The notes under the pieces: model-generated
Told to the model about the DNA's origin: nothing
The model's input: the letters and a program-made list of their open reading frames with translations, nothing else
Database searches by the model: none
Part shown: in pieces, positions 24,401 to 32,287 of the stretch
Layout: every line of letters starts with the position of its first letter
Numbering within the stretch: the first letter of the stretch is position 1
Position numbers and translations under genes: made by a program
Assembly: GCA_043747555.1 (NCBI GenBank)
Contig: JAYTOY010000097.1
Location: forward strand, 1 to 54,819
Source of the DNA: JAYWDA01 sp043747555
GTDB taxonomy: Bacteria; Bdellovibrionota; Bdellovibrionia; Bdellovibrionales; Bdellovibrionaceae
Reading direction: 5' to 3'
DNA length: 54,819 nucleotides

Positions 24401-25705
24401 ATGGACAATTCAGGCAACGATCTTTTTAGGCCATTTCTGCTTGGGCCATACAAATTAGCAAATCGAATTGTCATGGCGCCATTGACTCGCAGTCGGGCAG
24501 GACAGGGTGATGTTCCCACGCTTCTCAACGCCGAATATTATGTGCAGCGGGCAACAGCTGGTCTGATCATCAGTGAAGCCACAAATATATCGCAAGAAGG
24601 GAAGGGTTATGCCTTCACTCCCGGAATTTATAAAGCCGAACAAGTCGCAGGATGGAAAATAGTGACTGAGGCCATTCATCGCGCGAAAGGTTTAATATTT
24701 TGTCAACTTTGGCATGTTGGTCGAATTTCTCATCCGTCATTACAAATGAATAGTGGTTTGCCAGTGGCACCGTCTGCGATCAAGCCATTACAAAAAGCTT
24801 TTACTGAAACTGGTTTGCAAGATTGTGTGACTCCTCGCGCTTTAGAAACTGAAGAGATTCCAAGATTGATTGAAGATTACCGAAAAGCCGCAAGGAATGC
24901 CAAAGAGGCCGGTTTTGACGGAGTTGAAATTCATGCAGCTAATGGTTATTTATTGCAGCAGTTTTTAGGAGAAAAAACAAACCTTCGAAACGATGAATAC
25001 GGTGGAAATCTTGAAAATCGAGCTAAATTAGTTATCGAAGTCACAAAAGCCGTCGTGGAGATTTGGGGCGGTGACCGTGTTGGTATTCGTTTTTCTCCTG
25101 TCAGTCCAGCCAATGGAATGAATGAAACAAACACGTTTCCGATATACTCTTATCTTGCACAGCAATTAAATCCATTGAGCTTGGCCTATGTTCATATTGT
25201 CGAGGGCGCCACAAGGGGCGATCGAAATATTGATCCTGCTTTTAATTTTCAAGCTTTGAAAAGAAAGTTTGAAGCAAAATACATGGCAAATAACGGCTAC
25301 ACTTTAGAATTAGCTATCCAAGCGCGTAACAATGAAGCGGCAGATCTGATTTGTTTTGGAAAACCATTTATTTCAAACCCTGATTTGGTGAAGCGGCTTA
25401 AAAAAAGAGCGCCTTTGAATGAATTACGATCCGAATTTCTTTATTGTGGCGGGGCCGAAGGATATACTGATTACCCATTTCTAAAATTAAATGACCCCTT
25501 AATTGGAATCACATTAGAAAATATGATGCAACAACTGGTTGAGCATTATGGTTGGGAAGGTCTAGGCGAAGAAATTCACATCAATTGCTTCCTTTTTGAA
25601 CCTAGTCTTAACTCCAGTCTGAAATTTTTAAGGCGAACTCCATGGGCACGAGTTCAGGTCGAAGAGCTTTTTAAGATCTATCTGAAAGAAAAGAAAAATT
25701 CTTAG
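24401..25705 (+). CDS. Old Yellow Enzyme (alkene reductase) fused to a VF530 DNA-binding domain
   Basis: Residues 1-360 are a complete Old Yellow Enzyme TIM barrel: LTRSRAG near residue 28, catalytic HAANGY (His178, Asn181, Tyr183), RNDEYGG, and ADLICFGKPFISNPDLV. These FMN enzymes reduce activated alkenes, quinones or nitro groups with NAD(P)H. The last about 68 residues match the small VF530/DUF2132 DNA-binding family: ITLENMMQQLVEHYGWEGLG, HINCF, SLKFLRRTPWAR. The domain is joined in frame without any stop. That is an unusual pairing of a flavoenzyme with a DNA-binding module. Confidence 0.85.
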   Translation: MDNSGNDLFRPFLLGPYKLANRIVMAPLTRSRAGQGDVPTLLNAEYYVQRATAGLIISEATNISQEGKGYAFTPGIYKAEQVAGWKIVTEAIHRAKGLIFCQLWHVGRISHPSLQMNSGLPVAPSAIKPLQKAFTETGLQDCVTPRALETEEIPRLIEDYRKAARNAKEAGFDGVEIHAANGYLLQQFLGEKTNLRNDEYGGNLENRAKLVIEVTKAVVEIWGGDRVGIRFSPVSPANGMNETNTFPIYSYLAQQLNPLSLAYVHIVEGATRGDRNIDPAFNFQALKRKFEAKYMANNGYTLELAIQARNNEAADLICFGKPFISNPDLVKRLKKRAPLNELRSEFLYCGGAEGYTDYPFLKLNDPLIGITLENMMQQLVEHYGWEGLGEEIHINCFLFEPSLNSSLKFLRRTPWARVQVEELFKIYLKEKKNS

Positions 25706-26004
25706 TTTCCCCTGCCAAAGAACAAAAATATAAATAAGCTCTAGTTGTTTTTTAGAAATAGAGTCTGGTTTCTAAAACAAATTATTTATAATAAATTTCA
25801 AGTTATGGTGCTTGGGAAATTGCCTCGAATTTAGTCAGTTCTCATTTTGACTTTCATTAAAAATAAACAATTTCAATAGCCTATAGTATTGTAAACAAAG
25901 ATACCGCTTTAGGCTCTGTCTGTTAAATTTTAAACAAGACTATGTAGGTTCCTTTTCTTTATCCGAATAGAAAAGGTCGTAAATTTTTTTTCAAAAGAGA
26001 TAAA
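25706..26004. other. AT-rich intergenic region with two hairpins
   Basis: This 299-bp gap holds no coding frame I can support. TTTTAGAAA (25750-25758) pairs with TTTCTAAAA (25769-25777) and may act as a weak end signal for the flavoenzyme gene. CCTTTTCT (25951-25958) pairs with AGAAAAGG (25969-25976) in the leader of the Hpt-domain gene. The functions are inferred. Confidence 0.4.
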
Positions 26005-26621
26005 ATGCAGCTTTCAACCGAAGAACTGAACGAATTCAAACTTGAAGCTCTCGAAATGATCGATGGCGCAGAAAAAAGTCTGCTGGCATTGGATTCGGGC
26101 GGCGATTTCAAAAAGGAATACGATTCTATTTTTCGGACCTTTCATAATCTGAAGGGATCGGCCGGCATGCTAGAGCTGACTCGACTGCAAGAATATATGC
26201 ACCAAATTGAAACGACACTGACACAGGAAAAAGAAAAAGGGACTTTGTCCCATGACTTGATCGATTATTTTTTGAAAGGCTGCGATCAGATCCGAAAAAT
26301 TTTGGATAACGATCAAGCTGATTTGCCAACAATTGGGCCAAGCAAAGTCAAGAGGTTCAAAACGCAATTCTTCAGCATCACGAGCGCCCCGATGGTAAGG
26401 GCTATCCTAAAGGACTTCCGCAGCATAAAGTTTGCACTGAAGCCTCTCTCTTGGCTCTGGCCGCTGAGTTTGATGAATTAACGTCAATGCAGGTCGGGAA
26501 AGCCAGGTTAAACGTTGCAGATGCTTTTGCCCAAATCTCTGATTCGGGAATTGCACCCCCCCAGGAAATTGTCATTCACCTCAAAAAATACTTAGCAACT
26601 CTCAGCGGAGTCGCTTCCTAA
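26005..26621 (+). pseudogene. Hpt-domain protein with an out-of-frame HD-GYP remnant
   Basis: Codons 1-106 encode an intact-looking Hpt four-helix domain with phospho-His47 in FHNLKGSAGML. The zero frame then runs for about 50 residues of sequence without family likeness and stops at 26479-26481. In a second frame, open from 26322 to TAA at 26619-26621, the sequence reads HHERPDGKGYPKGLP, which is the signature C-terminal half of an HD-GYP c-di-GMP phosphodiesterase. The first half (H-D motif) is missing. So an ancestral Hpt-HD-GYP protein seems to have lost about 100 codons and shifted frame. The Hpt part could still function alone. Confidence 0.7.
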
Positions 26622-26719
26622 GCCTTAGGACTAGAACGCGCAGTTTAAAGCTGGATAAAAACAAATGAATATTCTAATTGGAAGAGGTAAAGTTCCCTCA
26701 CAAACCCGAAGGAGAACCC

Positions 26720-27226
26720 ATGTTATATGAAGTGACGATTCCACAATTCGCAAAAATGCTCCTCAATTTAAATATGATTTTAGATAAAGCGGCAAAACAT
26801 GCCGAAGCTAAAAAATTTGAGGTTGAAATTTTATTGAATTCTAGGCTTGCACCTGATCAATTCAATTTGATCCGACAAGTTCAAATTGCTTGCGATACGG
26901 CTAAGCTGGCAGCGTCGCGCTTGACTGGAAAAGATGCTCCTGTTCATGAGGATAATGAAAAAACTTTGTCAGACCTTCGAGCTCGCATTCAGCAAACAGT
27001 ATCCTATTTAAATAACTTCACTGCCAAAGATTTCGATGGCGCTGACGATAAAAGAATCACCCAGCCAAGGTGGGAAGGAAAATATTTATTAGGTTTCGAG
27101 TTCGCAACTCAGCACGCATTGCCTAATTTATATTTTCATATCACAACAGCCTACGCTATTTTGCGCCATAACGGTGTTGATGTTGGTAAAAAAGATTACT
27201 TGGGTGAAATGCCCTATAAAAAGTAA
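26720..27226 (+). CDS. DUF1993 family protein
   Basis: A 168-residue protein similar to the DinB-like DUF1993 family: an N-terminal helix with LLNLNMILDKAAKHA, SRLAPDQFNLIRQVQ near residue 37, and a late PNLYFHITTAYAILRHNGVDVGKKDYLG segment. No function is known; the fold may bind metal. ATG 26720 has AAGGAGA just upstream; an in-frame ATG 42 nt earlier does not. Confidence 0.82.
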   Translation: MLYEVTIPQFAKMLLNLNMILDKAAKHAEAKKFEVEILLNSRLAPDQFNLIRQVQIACDTAKLAASRLTGKDAPVHEDNEKTLSDLRARIQQTVSYLNNFTAKDFDGADDKRITQPRWEGKYLLGFEFATQHALPNLYFHITTAYAILRHNGVDVGKKDYLGEMPYKK

Positions 27227-27249
27227 AGACTCTATTTAGCTGGCTTGAA

Positions 27250-27330
27250 TTAAAGGCCAGCTGAATTCTTGTTTGACAGATTTCCGACTTTTCTGACAAC
27301 GGAACCTTTAACTGTTTTTACCGTTTCCAT
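27250..27330 (-). CDS. Possible 26-codon small protein
   Basis: A frame of 26 codons (M-E-T-V-K-T-V-K-G-S-V...) has GAGGTG seven nt before its ATG. It is basic and lies in the gap before the secreted-protein gene on the opposite strand. The only evidence is the ribosome binding site, so it may be chance. Confidence 0.25.
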   Translation of the reverse strand: METVKTVKGSVVRKVGNLSNKNSAGL

Positions 27331-27393
27331 GTTTAATCACCTCATTGCAGAAACATAAAAATTCGCGATTATGCGACAATGAAGGAGAACAAA

Positions 27394-27897
27394 ATGAAAA
27401 AAGCAATTTTAGGTTTATTAATGGCCGTCGTTTCAACAGGAGTCACAGCACAAGCTTCCGAAATTAACGAATTAAAGCAACCTTTGTTTGAATGTGCGCT
27501 GACTTTTAAAGCTCAGGGTGGTGGCATTCAATTCATCGTAGGATCTTTTAAATTAAAAGGCCGCGGTCAAATTCATTGCGTAGATATCGCAGGAAACAAA
27601 CAGCAAATGAACGTTAAAGTAACTATGGGCGGATCACCAGTGGCAGCAAATTTAGCTATCGGAACTTTTAAAGTCGCTGGTGTGGCTTCAGGTATTGGTG
27701 TTGCAACAGGTCCAGAGGCCTTGCTAGGAACTTATTATACTGCAGGTGGCCGAGCTGCTTTTATTATCGGCGCTGGAACAAACTTAGCCGTTCATGGTGG
27801 AGCTGAAGCCCTCACTTTAAACTTGGGTGTCAGTCTTGAAAAAGGCGTTGGCCTTCAAGTCGGTTTAAATCGAATGAAAATCGAAGCGGCTGAATAA
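27394..27897 (+). CDS. Small secreted protein, glycine-rich
   Basis: A 167-residue exported protein with signal peptide ILGLLMAVVSTGVTAQA (ASEI cleavage region). The mature part has Gly/Ala-rich hydrophobic strands and two Cys (near residues 32 and 62) that could pair. It resembles no named family that I recognise. ATG 27394 has AAGGAGA upstream; the ATG at 27379 does not. Confidence 0.6.
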   Translation: MKKAILGLLMAVVSTGVTAQASEINELKQPLFECALTFKAQGGGIQFIVGSFKLKGRGQIHCVDIAGNKQQMNVKVTMGGSPVAANLAIGTFKVAGVASGIGVATGPEALLGTYYTAGGRAAFIIGAGTNLAVHGGAEALTLNLGVSLEKGVGLQVGLNRMKIEAAE

Positions 27898-27994
27898 AAA
27901 AAAGAATAAAAAAGGAATAGAAGGCTCAAGCTGCAAGGATGCGGCTTTGAGTATTTGTCGTGACAAGGTTTTTAATTTTATTAGACTTGCCGCT

Positions 27995-28561
27995 ATGGCA
28001 AAAGAAAAAGTTCAAAAATCAAAAGATGAAAATTATTGGGCTATTTTTGAAGCGGTGATACGTTTAGACTTTCAAAAAGGCGCCATGTCCTGGAAAATAT
28101 CAGATATTGCCCGAGCTTCAAAGATTTCAAGAACTTTGATTTATTACTACTTCGGAAATTCAAAAGAACACATCATGCAAACGGCCATCGATTTTTTAGG
28201 CGAAGAATATTTTGGCCTTAGTCAGGCGCGCAAATCACTTTGGCAAGATGGCCAAATTTTTGAAAGCCTAGAGGAAACGAGAAGGCTGTGTCAGCGAGCT
28301 CCTTTTGTCCATTTTTTTTATATGACCCGCAGACATATGGATTCAAAAATAGGCGAACAACTCCGCGATTTCGAAAAACGCTTTCGAAAAAAAATTTCAG
28401 AGGCTTATCCCAATGCAAAAAATGAAGAGGTTGAAGCCTTGGCAGCAGTTATTTTTGGCTTGGTGGCATCACCTGACTTGAGCGAGGCCGGCTTAAAAGT
28501 GGCTTTAAATATCATAAAAAAAAATCTAGAAATCGAAACCAAAGATCACGCCGGCACTTAA
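27995..28561 (+). CDS. TetR-family transcriptional regulator
   Basis: A 188-residue protein with an N-terminal TetR helix-turn-helix (ISDIARASKISRTLIYYYFGNSKEHIM, about residues 32-58) and a helical C-terminal ligand domain. The start at ATG 27995 is preferred to the TTG at 27947. The region between these two holds an imperfect hairpin (27925-27951) that would lie inside the longer frame. The target is unknown; the nearby genes are unrelated secreted proteins. It overlaps the convergent small gene by 36 bp. Confidence 0.85.
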   Translation: MAKEKVQKSKDENYWAIFEAVIRLDFQKGAMSWKISDIARASKISRTLIYYYFGNSKEHIMQTAIDFLGEEYFGLSQARKSLWQDGQIFESLEETRRLCQRAPFVHFFYMTRRHMDSKIGEQLRDFEKRFRKKISEAYPNAKNEEVEALAAVIFGLVASPDLSEAGLKVALNIIKKNLEIETKDHAGT

Positions 28562-28846
28562 AGCAGTTCCTAAGACGTCTGCGATCAGATCTCCTTCAGA
28601 AGGTTTTTTGTCGATGGCATACTCTTTCGCAAAACCGACCGACATCGTTATTAAACTTCCGTACAAGATGGATTCTGTTTTAGGATATTGATGTTTTTCA
28701 AAAAGCAAAGTTGAAGTCATGGCTAATCCGTAACTGACAGCAAAATGAGCCTGTTGATCGACTTTGCGTAAATCAAATTCATCCTCCGTGGCGTGTCCCA
28801 AAACAGGACTGAGAAGCATTAAGGTAATAATCCAAACCATCTTCAT
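28526..28846 (-). CDS. YfiM-like (DUF2279) small secreted protein
   Basis: A 106-residue protein with a signal peptide (MVWIITLMLLSPVLG-HAT). It has D-x-x-x-HFAVSYGL near residue 30 and EYAIDKKPSEGDLIADVLG near residue 75, as I recall for the DUF2279/YfiM group. Function is unknown. I start at 28846, which gives a clean signal peptide; the longer frame begins at 28870. Confidence 0.6.
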   Translation of the reverse strand: MKMVWIITLMLLSPVLGHATEDEFDLRKVDQQAHFAVSYGLAMTSTLLFEKHQYPKTESILYGSLITMSVGFAKEYAIDKKPSEGDLIADVLGTALSAGVIFGFDF

Positions 28847-29103
28847 TGAGTAAATATAGCCGAAAAGCACAGGTTTTAGCCAGGCGAGGGATGATTCAGG
28901 CCCTCAAGGCCTGGACTCCAAGCCTTTGATATAACAATAGATTGAAAATTTGCTTTTATTAAAATCTGGAGATATCCTTTAGATATCAAGTTCGAACCAC
29001 CCGAATCTAGGGGTCAGGTTCTTTAAGTCTCTAGATCTCGATTCTGTTCTGTCTCTGTCTGGTAAGTGATTGGTTTTTTGGCCTTCAAACTAGGAGATGA
29101 GCA

Positions 29104-29574
29104 ATGGGTATTCAAGTCGTTTCGTTTCACTGTGTTCTGAAAGATAAATTGGGCCGCATCATCAGTTCGACGTTCAATCAAAACGTGATGACCGATGGTC
29201 CTCGCGATGCCGATACACTGACAGCCTTGGTAGAAGGTCTTCAAGACCTTGAAAAAGGTGAAAAACGTAGGATCAGCTTAAGGGCCGATCAGGCCTATGG
29301 TTTTTATAATCCGAAGCTTGTGATTACCTGCCCTTTAGAAGAAATGTTTGCCGAAACGCCCATTAAATTGGGCGAAAACGTCACCTATGTAAAAAATGGA
29401 AAACGCACCGCTTATCGGGTGACAGGGTTATCCTCAGATTCCGTGACGCTCGACGCTAACCACCCGTTAGCTGGGCAAGATTTGGTTTTTGAGATCGAAG
29501 CCACCGAGGCTCGAGCGGCCACCCTTGAAGAGCTTGGCTGCATCGAAGTCGACACTGGTGCTCGTTTCCATTGA
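29104..29574 (+). CDS. FKBP-type peptidyl-prolyl isomerase-like protein (SlyD-like)
   Basis: A 156-residue cytoplasmic protein with the FKBP pattern: VVSFHCVLKDKLGRIISST, LTALVEGLQDLEKGEKRRISL, AYGFYNPKLV, then DANHPLAGQDLVFEIE near the end. That last stretch matches SlyD-type IF-domain folds. Unlike the second copy at 37622-38110, it has no His-rich metal tail. It probably acts as a chaperone and prolyl isomerase. Confidence 0.82.
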   Translation: MGIQVVSFHCVLKDKLGRIISSTFNQNVMTDGPRDADTLTALVEGLQDLEKGEKRRISLRADQAYGFYNPKLVITCPLEEMFAETPIKLGENVTYVKNGKRTAYRVTGLSSDSVTLDANHPLAGQDLVFEIEATEARAATLEELGCIEVDTGARFH

Positions 29575-29602
29575 AGCACCTAGATTTCTAAAAAAAAATG
29601 TG

Positions 29603-29690
29603 TATACTGCGCGCAAGTTGAACTGCTTGTTTCGAGTGTGAGGGTAATTGTTCCGATAGCCTCAGAGACGGCGCCCCTGGCCTTTGGAGG
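29603..29690 (+). promoter_or_regulatory. Promoter -10 and long leader of the RRM protein gene
   Basis: A TATACT box at 29603-29608 follows an A-tract, but no -35 at proper spacing is evident. From there to the Shine-Dalgarno GGAGG (29686-29690) is a leader of about 80 nt that can form a TGAGG / CCTCA stem (about 29639-29665). Single-RRM genes are often autoregulated through their leaders, but this is inference. Confidence 0.35.
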
Positions 29691-29695
29691 TTATT

Positions 29696-30028
29696 ATGGG
29701 AAAGAAATTGTACGTAGGAAATATTCCTTATTCAGCAACAGAGCAAGTGCTCGTAGACACATTCGCAGAATGTGGAACTGTTGAATCAGCAAAAATCATC
29801 ACTGACCGTGATTCTGGACGCAGCAAAGGTTTCGCCTTTGTTGAAATGTCTAATGATACTGAGGCTCAAGAAGCTATCAATAAATTCAACGGTGCAGACT
29901 GGGACGGACGTCCTATGACTGTTAACGAAGCAAAACCAATGGCTCCTCGCGAAGGCGGCGGCGGTCGTTCTGGTGGCGGTGGATTCGGTGGCGGCGGTCG
30001 CGGTGGCGGCGGCGGCGGACGTTACTAA
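29696..30028 (+). CDS. Single-RRM RNA-binding protein with glycine-rich tail
   Basis: A 110-residue protein. Residues 3-80 form one RRM with RNP2 LYVGNI and RNP1 KGFAFVEM. The last about 25 residues are almost only Gly, Arg and Ser with RGG-like repeats. Such proteins bind single-stranded RNA and are common cold-response factors in proteobacteria and cyanobacteria. ATG at 29696 has GGAGG five nt upstream; an in-frame ATG at 29684 does not. Confidence 0.92.
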   Translation: MGKKLYVGNIPYSATEQVLVDTFAECGTVESAKIITDRDSGRSKGFAFVEMSNDTEAQEAINKFNGADWDGRPMTVNEAKPMAPREGGGGRSGGGGFGGGGRGGGGGGRY

Positions 30029-30067
30029 TTAGTAACTGAACCGAAATTTAATCTAAAAGTTAAATGT

Positions 30068-30096
30068 AAAAAATCAGCTCAAAAGGCTGATTTTTT
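30068..30096. terminator. Bidirectional terminator between the RRM gene and the antiporter gene
   Basis: AAAAAATCAGC (30068-30078) pairs with GCTGATTTTTT (30086-30096), giving A-tracts and T-tracts on both strands. It ends the RRM gene on the plus strand and the convergent antiporter gene on the minus strand. It overlaps the last codons of the antiporter. Confidence 0.8.
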
Positions 30097-31384
30097 ATTT
30101 TAAGAACCAAAAACAAATCATCGCAATTAAAGTTGGCAAGGCGGCTGATAAAAAAAGTGACCCGGGGCTGATACCTTTGTCGCCAAAAGATGAATTTAAA
30201 ATTCCATAACCGGCAGGGTTCGGAGCATTTGCAATCACTGTTAAACCCCCGCCCACAACACTTCCCGCCAGCAGCGCATATTTGGAAACTTCAGATAAAT
30301 TTGGCACCTGTGAACCTAGATAGGTTAATGCCGCATTGTCTGTGAAAGCCGTTAAGCCCACAGCACCTAGGTAAAGCGCCCAAGTTTCTAAATTCAACAA
30401 CATGGGTTCCAGCCACCATCTTTGCGGTCCCCCTAAAATAACAAGTCCACTTAAGAAAAAACCCACCAGCAATCCTTGGCGCAAATGGATTTTATTTTGA
30501 TACTTGCCCGTCAAAGAGTGCAGTCCCAAAAATAACAAAAATAGCCCTGCAAAAACAACCGGCTGATGGGCGCTGACGACGACTAAAATTAAAAGAAAGA
30601 TATAAAGACAATAAATCCAAATTGGAATTTTTTTCTGTGCGTAATTATCATCTGAATTCTGTGTTTTTGAAAATGGGACTTTCGCTAATTCAGATCGAAA
30701 CCTATAACTGATGGCTAAAGTCGAAATTGTGACAGCGATGAAGGCCTTCCAGCCAAAATGAGTCAGCATAAAAAATAAATCCCATCCCCATTGGCGAGCG
30801 ACCATCAAAACCGGGGGTGCTGCAAACGGGGTCAGGGTTCCTCCGATTGAGATATTGACGAACAGTAGCCCCAACATGGCGTACTTTAGGCGTTCCGAAA
30901 TGTTCTGATTGTAAAAACGATCCAGCAAAATTAAAGCTGTCACAGTCATTGCGGCAGGTTCAGTGATTAAACTTCCCAGAATCGGCCCAATGATAAAAGC
31001 AGAAACAAAAAAAGCCACTGATTTTTTAAATGGAAGAAGTCCCGAAATAAAATCAATGAGGTAGTTTGCAGCAGAAAGAATGGGTCGACTGGCAGAAATA
31101 GTCATGATCACAAAAACAAAAGCGGGCTCGGTAAAGTTTCGACCGCTCAAGTAATTAAAGGCGGTCGCAAGATTTGAATTGAGACTTAAGAAAATAAGAT
31201 AGATGAATGACCAAACACCAAAGACAACTTCAACCTCGCCCAGCCAATGAAAAATCATTTCACAGAAGGAGCCTTGAGGGAACCGATGGGCCCATTTTTG
31301 AACCCATTTAACTAAAAAAGTATGGAATATTGCTAAGGCAAAGATAACTGTTGCAGCAATTTCAGAAACTCCAACTTCGGGCAT
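30095..31384 (-). CDS. Putative Na+/H+ antiporter (Na_H_antiport_3-like)
   Basis: A 429-residue protein with about eleven hydrophobic helices and the signature TEPAAMTVTALILLDRF near residue 142. A second copy of the inverted repeat carries GAVGLTAFTDNAALTYLGSQVPNLSE near residue 340. It matches the family annotated as putative Na+/H+ antiporters, related to NhaD/ArsB-like ion transporters. It probably exchanges cations for protons at the inner membrane; the ion is unproven. It is followed upstream by the DCC-family gene with a 4-bp gap, so it is transcribed with it. Confidence 0.82.
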   Translation of the reverse strand: MPEVGVSEIAATVIFALAIFHTFLVKWVQKWAHRFPQGSFCEMIFHWLGEVEVVFGVWSFIYLIFLSLNSNLATAFNYLSGRNFTEPAFVFVIMTISASRPILSAANYLIDFISGLLPFKKSVAFFVSAFIIGPILGSLITEPAAMTVTALILLDRFYNQNISERLKYAMLGLLFVNISIGGTLTPFAAPPVLMVARQWGWDLFFMLTHFGWKAFIAVTISTLAISYRFRSELAKVPFSKTQNSDDNYAQKKIPIWIYCLYIFLLILVVVSAHQPVVFAGLFLLFLGLHSLTGKYQNKIHLRQGLLVGFFLSGLVILGGPQRWWLEPMLLNLETWALYLGAVGLTAFTDNAALTYLGSQVPNLSEVSKYALLAGSVVGGGLTVIANAPNPAGYGILNSSFGDKGISPGSLFLSAALPTLIAMICFWFLK

Positions 31385-31388
31385 GAAG

Positions 31389-31751
31389 TTAACTTATATG
31401 ATTTTTACGTTTTGGCAAATAAGGTCTGACGCGAGCGAAAACTTCATAACCAACTAAGGCCGCGGGATGAACCAAGGGCCAGCGGATGGCTTTTGAGGCC
31501 CAGTGATACTTGGGAATCCGGCTCCAAATATGGGCAAAAGCTTCGACTCCGATGAGGATTTTCCCTTCGGGCGTTTGCACGTGCATATGGCGGTCCACAG
31601 CTTCTGGAGTAAGACCAAATTCGGTCGCCTTAAATTGTGGGTTTGAAATGTCGACAATTTCAAAAAGCGTTGGCGCAATTTTTTTGTAATGTGAAATTTC
31701 CATATCGCAAACAATACAGTTTCCGTCGACGAAAACTTTGGTTTTAGGAAT
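31389..31751 (-). CDS. DUF393/DCC-family thiol-disulfide oxidoreductase-like protein, probable non-AUG start
   Basis: The frame is open through VDGNCIVCD (the DGxCxxC motif of this family), HYKK, VDIS and WASKAIRWPLVHPAALVGYEVFARVRP. The only ATG in frame lies after that motif, so a start there would remove it. Upstream in frame there is no ATG, GTG or TTG before a TAA. The best start is ATT (31751-31749, giving about 120 residues) or ATC (31760), with an AAGGGGG ribosome binding site upstream. The function is a likely thiol redox protein. It sits between a membrane protein gene and the antiporter gene. Confidence 0.65.
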   Translation of the reverse strand: MPKTKVFVDGNCIVCDMEISHYKKIAPTLFEIVDISNPQFKATEFGLTPEAVDRHMHVQTPEGKILIGVEAFAHIWSRIPKYHWASKAIRWPLVHPAALVGYEVFARVRPYLPKRKNHIS

Positions 31752-31776
31752 GGTTCCGATAAAGCCCCCTTAAGTG

Positions 31777-32208
31777 CTATGACTGTTCAGCAAAGTAAAT
31801 AACTAAGAAAAGTTTCAATGTGTAAGCCAAAGTTCGTCCCCAATTAGTCCGAATCAAAGATAAAATCACAGTTTCATCAAAACCCTTTTGTGCCAGTCTT
31901 TCGTGTTTGGGAACGCTGATAAAAAAAGTCATAGCCCAAATTAAAGTTGTTAAAATGAAAACAAAAATATTTTGCCAAAAATAAGGCTCGTTTAAAAAAA
32001 ATAAAGCGATACTGACAACTAATTCCAAGACCATCAAAGGAGCCACAATCCAAGTTATACGGGAGCTGTGTAAGTCGTGCCATTTAGAAAATTGGCCGTC
32101 GTTGAGGCCTAAAAAAAGAGGATATTGCACTTGCTGTACAAGCCATAAGATGCCCGTCATCATGGCGGTCGCGATCAGCTGTAGCAGCAGTAAATTGTGA
32201 ACAAGCAT
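31777..32208 (-). CDS. Four-helix membrane protein (NWxRT family)
   Basis: This 143-residue protein has four hydrophobic helices (about 4-24, 48-68, 76-95, 122-140). It carries conserved-looking motifs: VQQVQYPLF near residue 25, W-H-D-L-H-S-S-R near residue 43, VPKHERLAQKGFDE near residue 96, and TNWGRTLAYTL near residue 117. I recall this pattern from conserved uncharacterised membrane proteins. It heads the run leading to the DCC-family and antiporter genes. Confidence 0.6.
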   Translation of the reverse strand: MLVHNLLLLQLIATAMMTGILWLVQQVQYPLFLGLNDGQFSKWHDLHSSRITWIVAPLMVLELVVSIALFFLNEPYFWQNIFVFILTTLIWAMTFFISVPKHERLAQKGFDETVILSLIRTNWGRTLAYTLKLFLVIYFAEQS

Positions 32209-32287
32209 CTTCTTAAATTAACAAAGCGCATGGACCAATACAAGCCCGCGCTGTTGAAATACACTGGCTGGGTTCAACGCTGCCAAC

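Noticed and set aside
28960..29000. Possible tRNA T-arm (AGTTCGAACC)
   Set aside because: No acceptor stem, D-arm or anticodon loop can be formed around it.
29571..29608. TTGAAG/TATACT promoter for the RRM gene
   Set aside because: The boxes are 26 nt apart, too far for a sigma70 promoter; only the -10 was kept.
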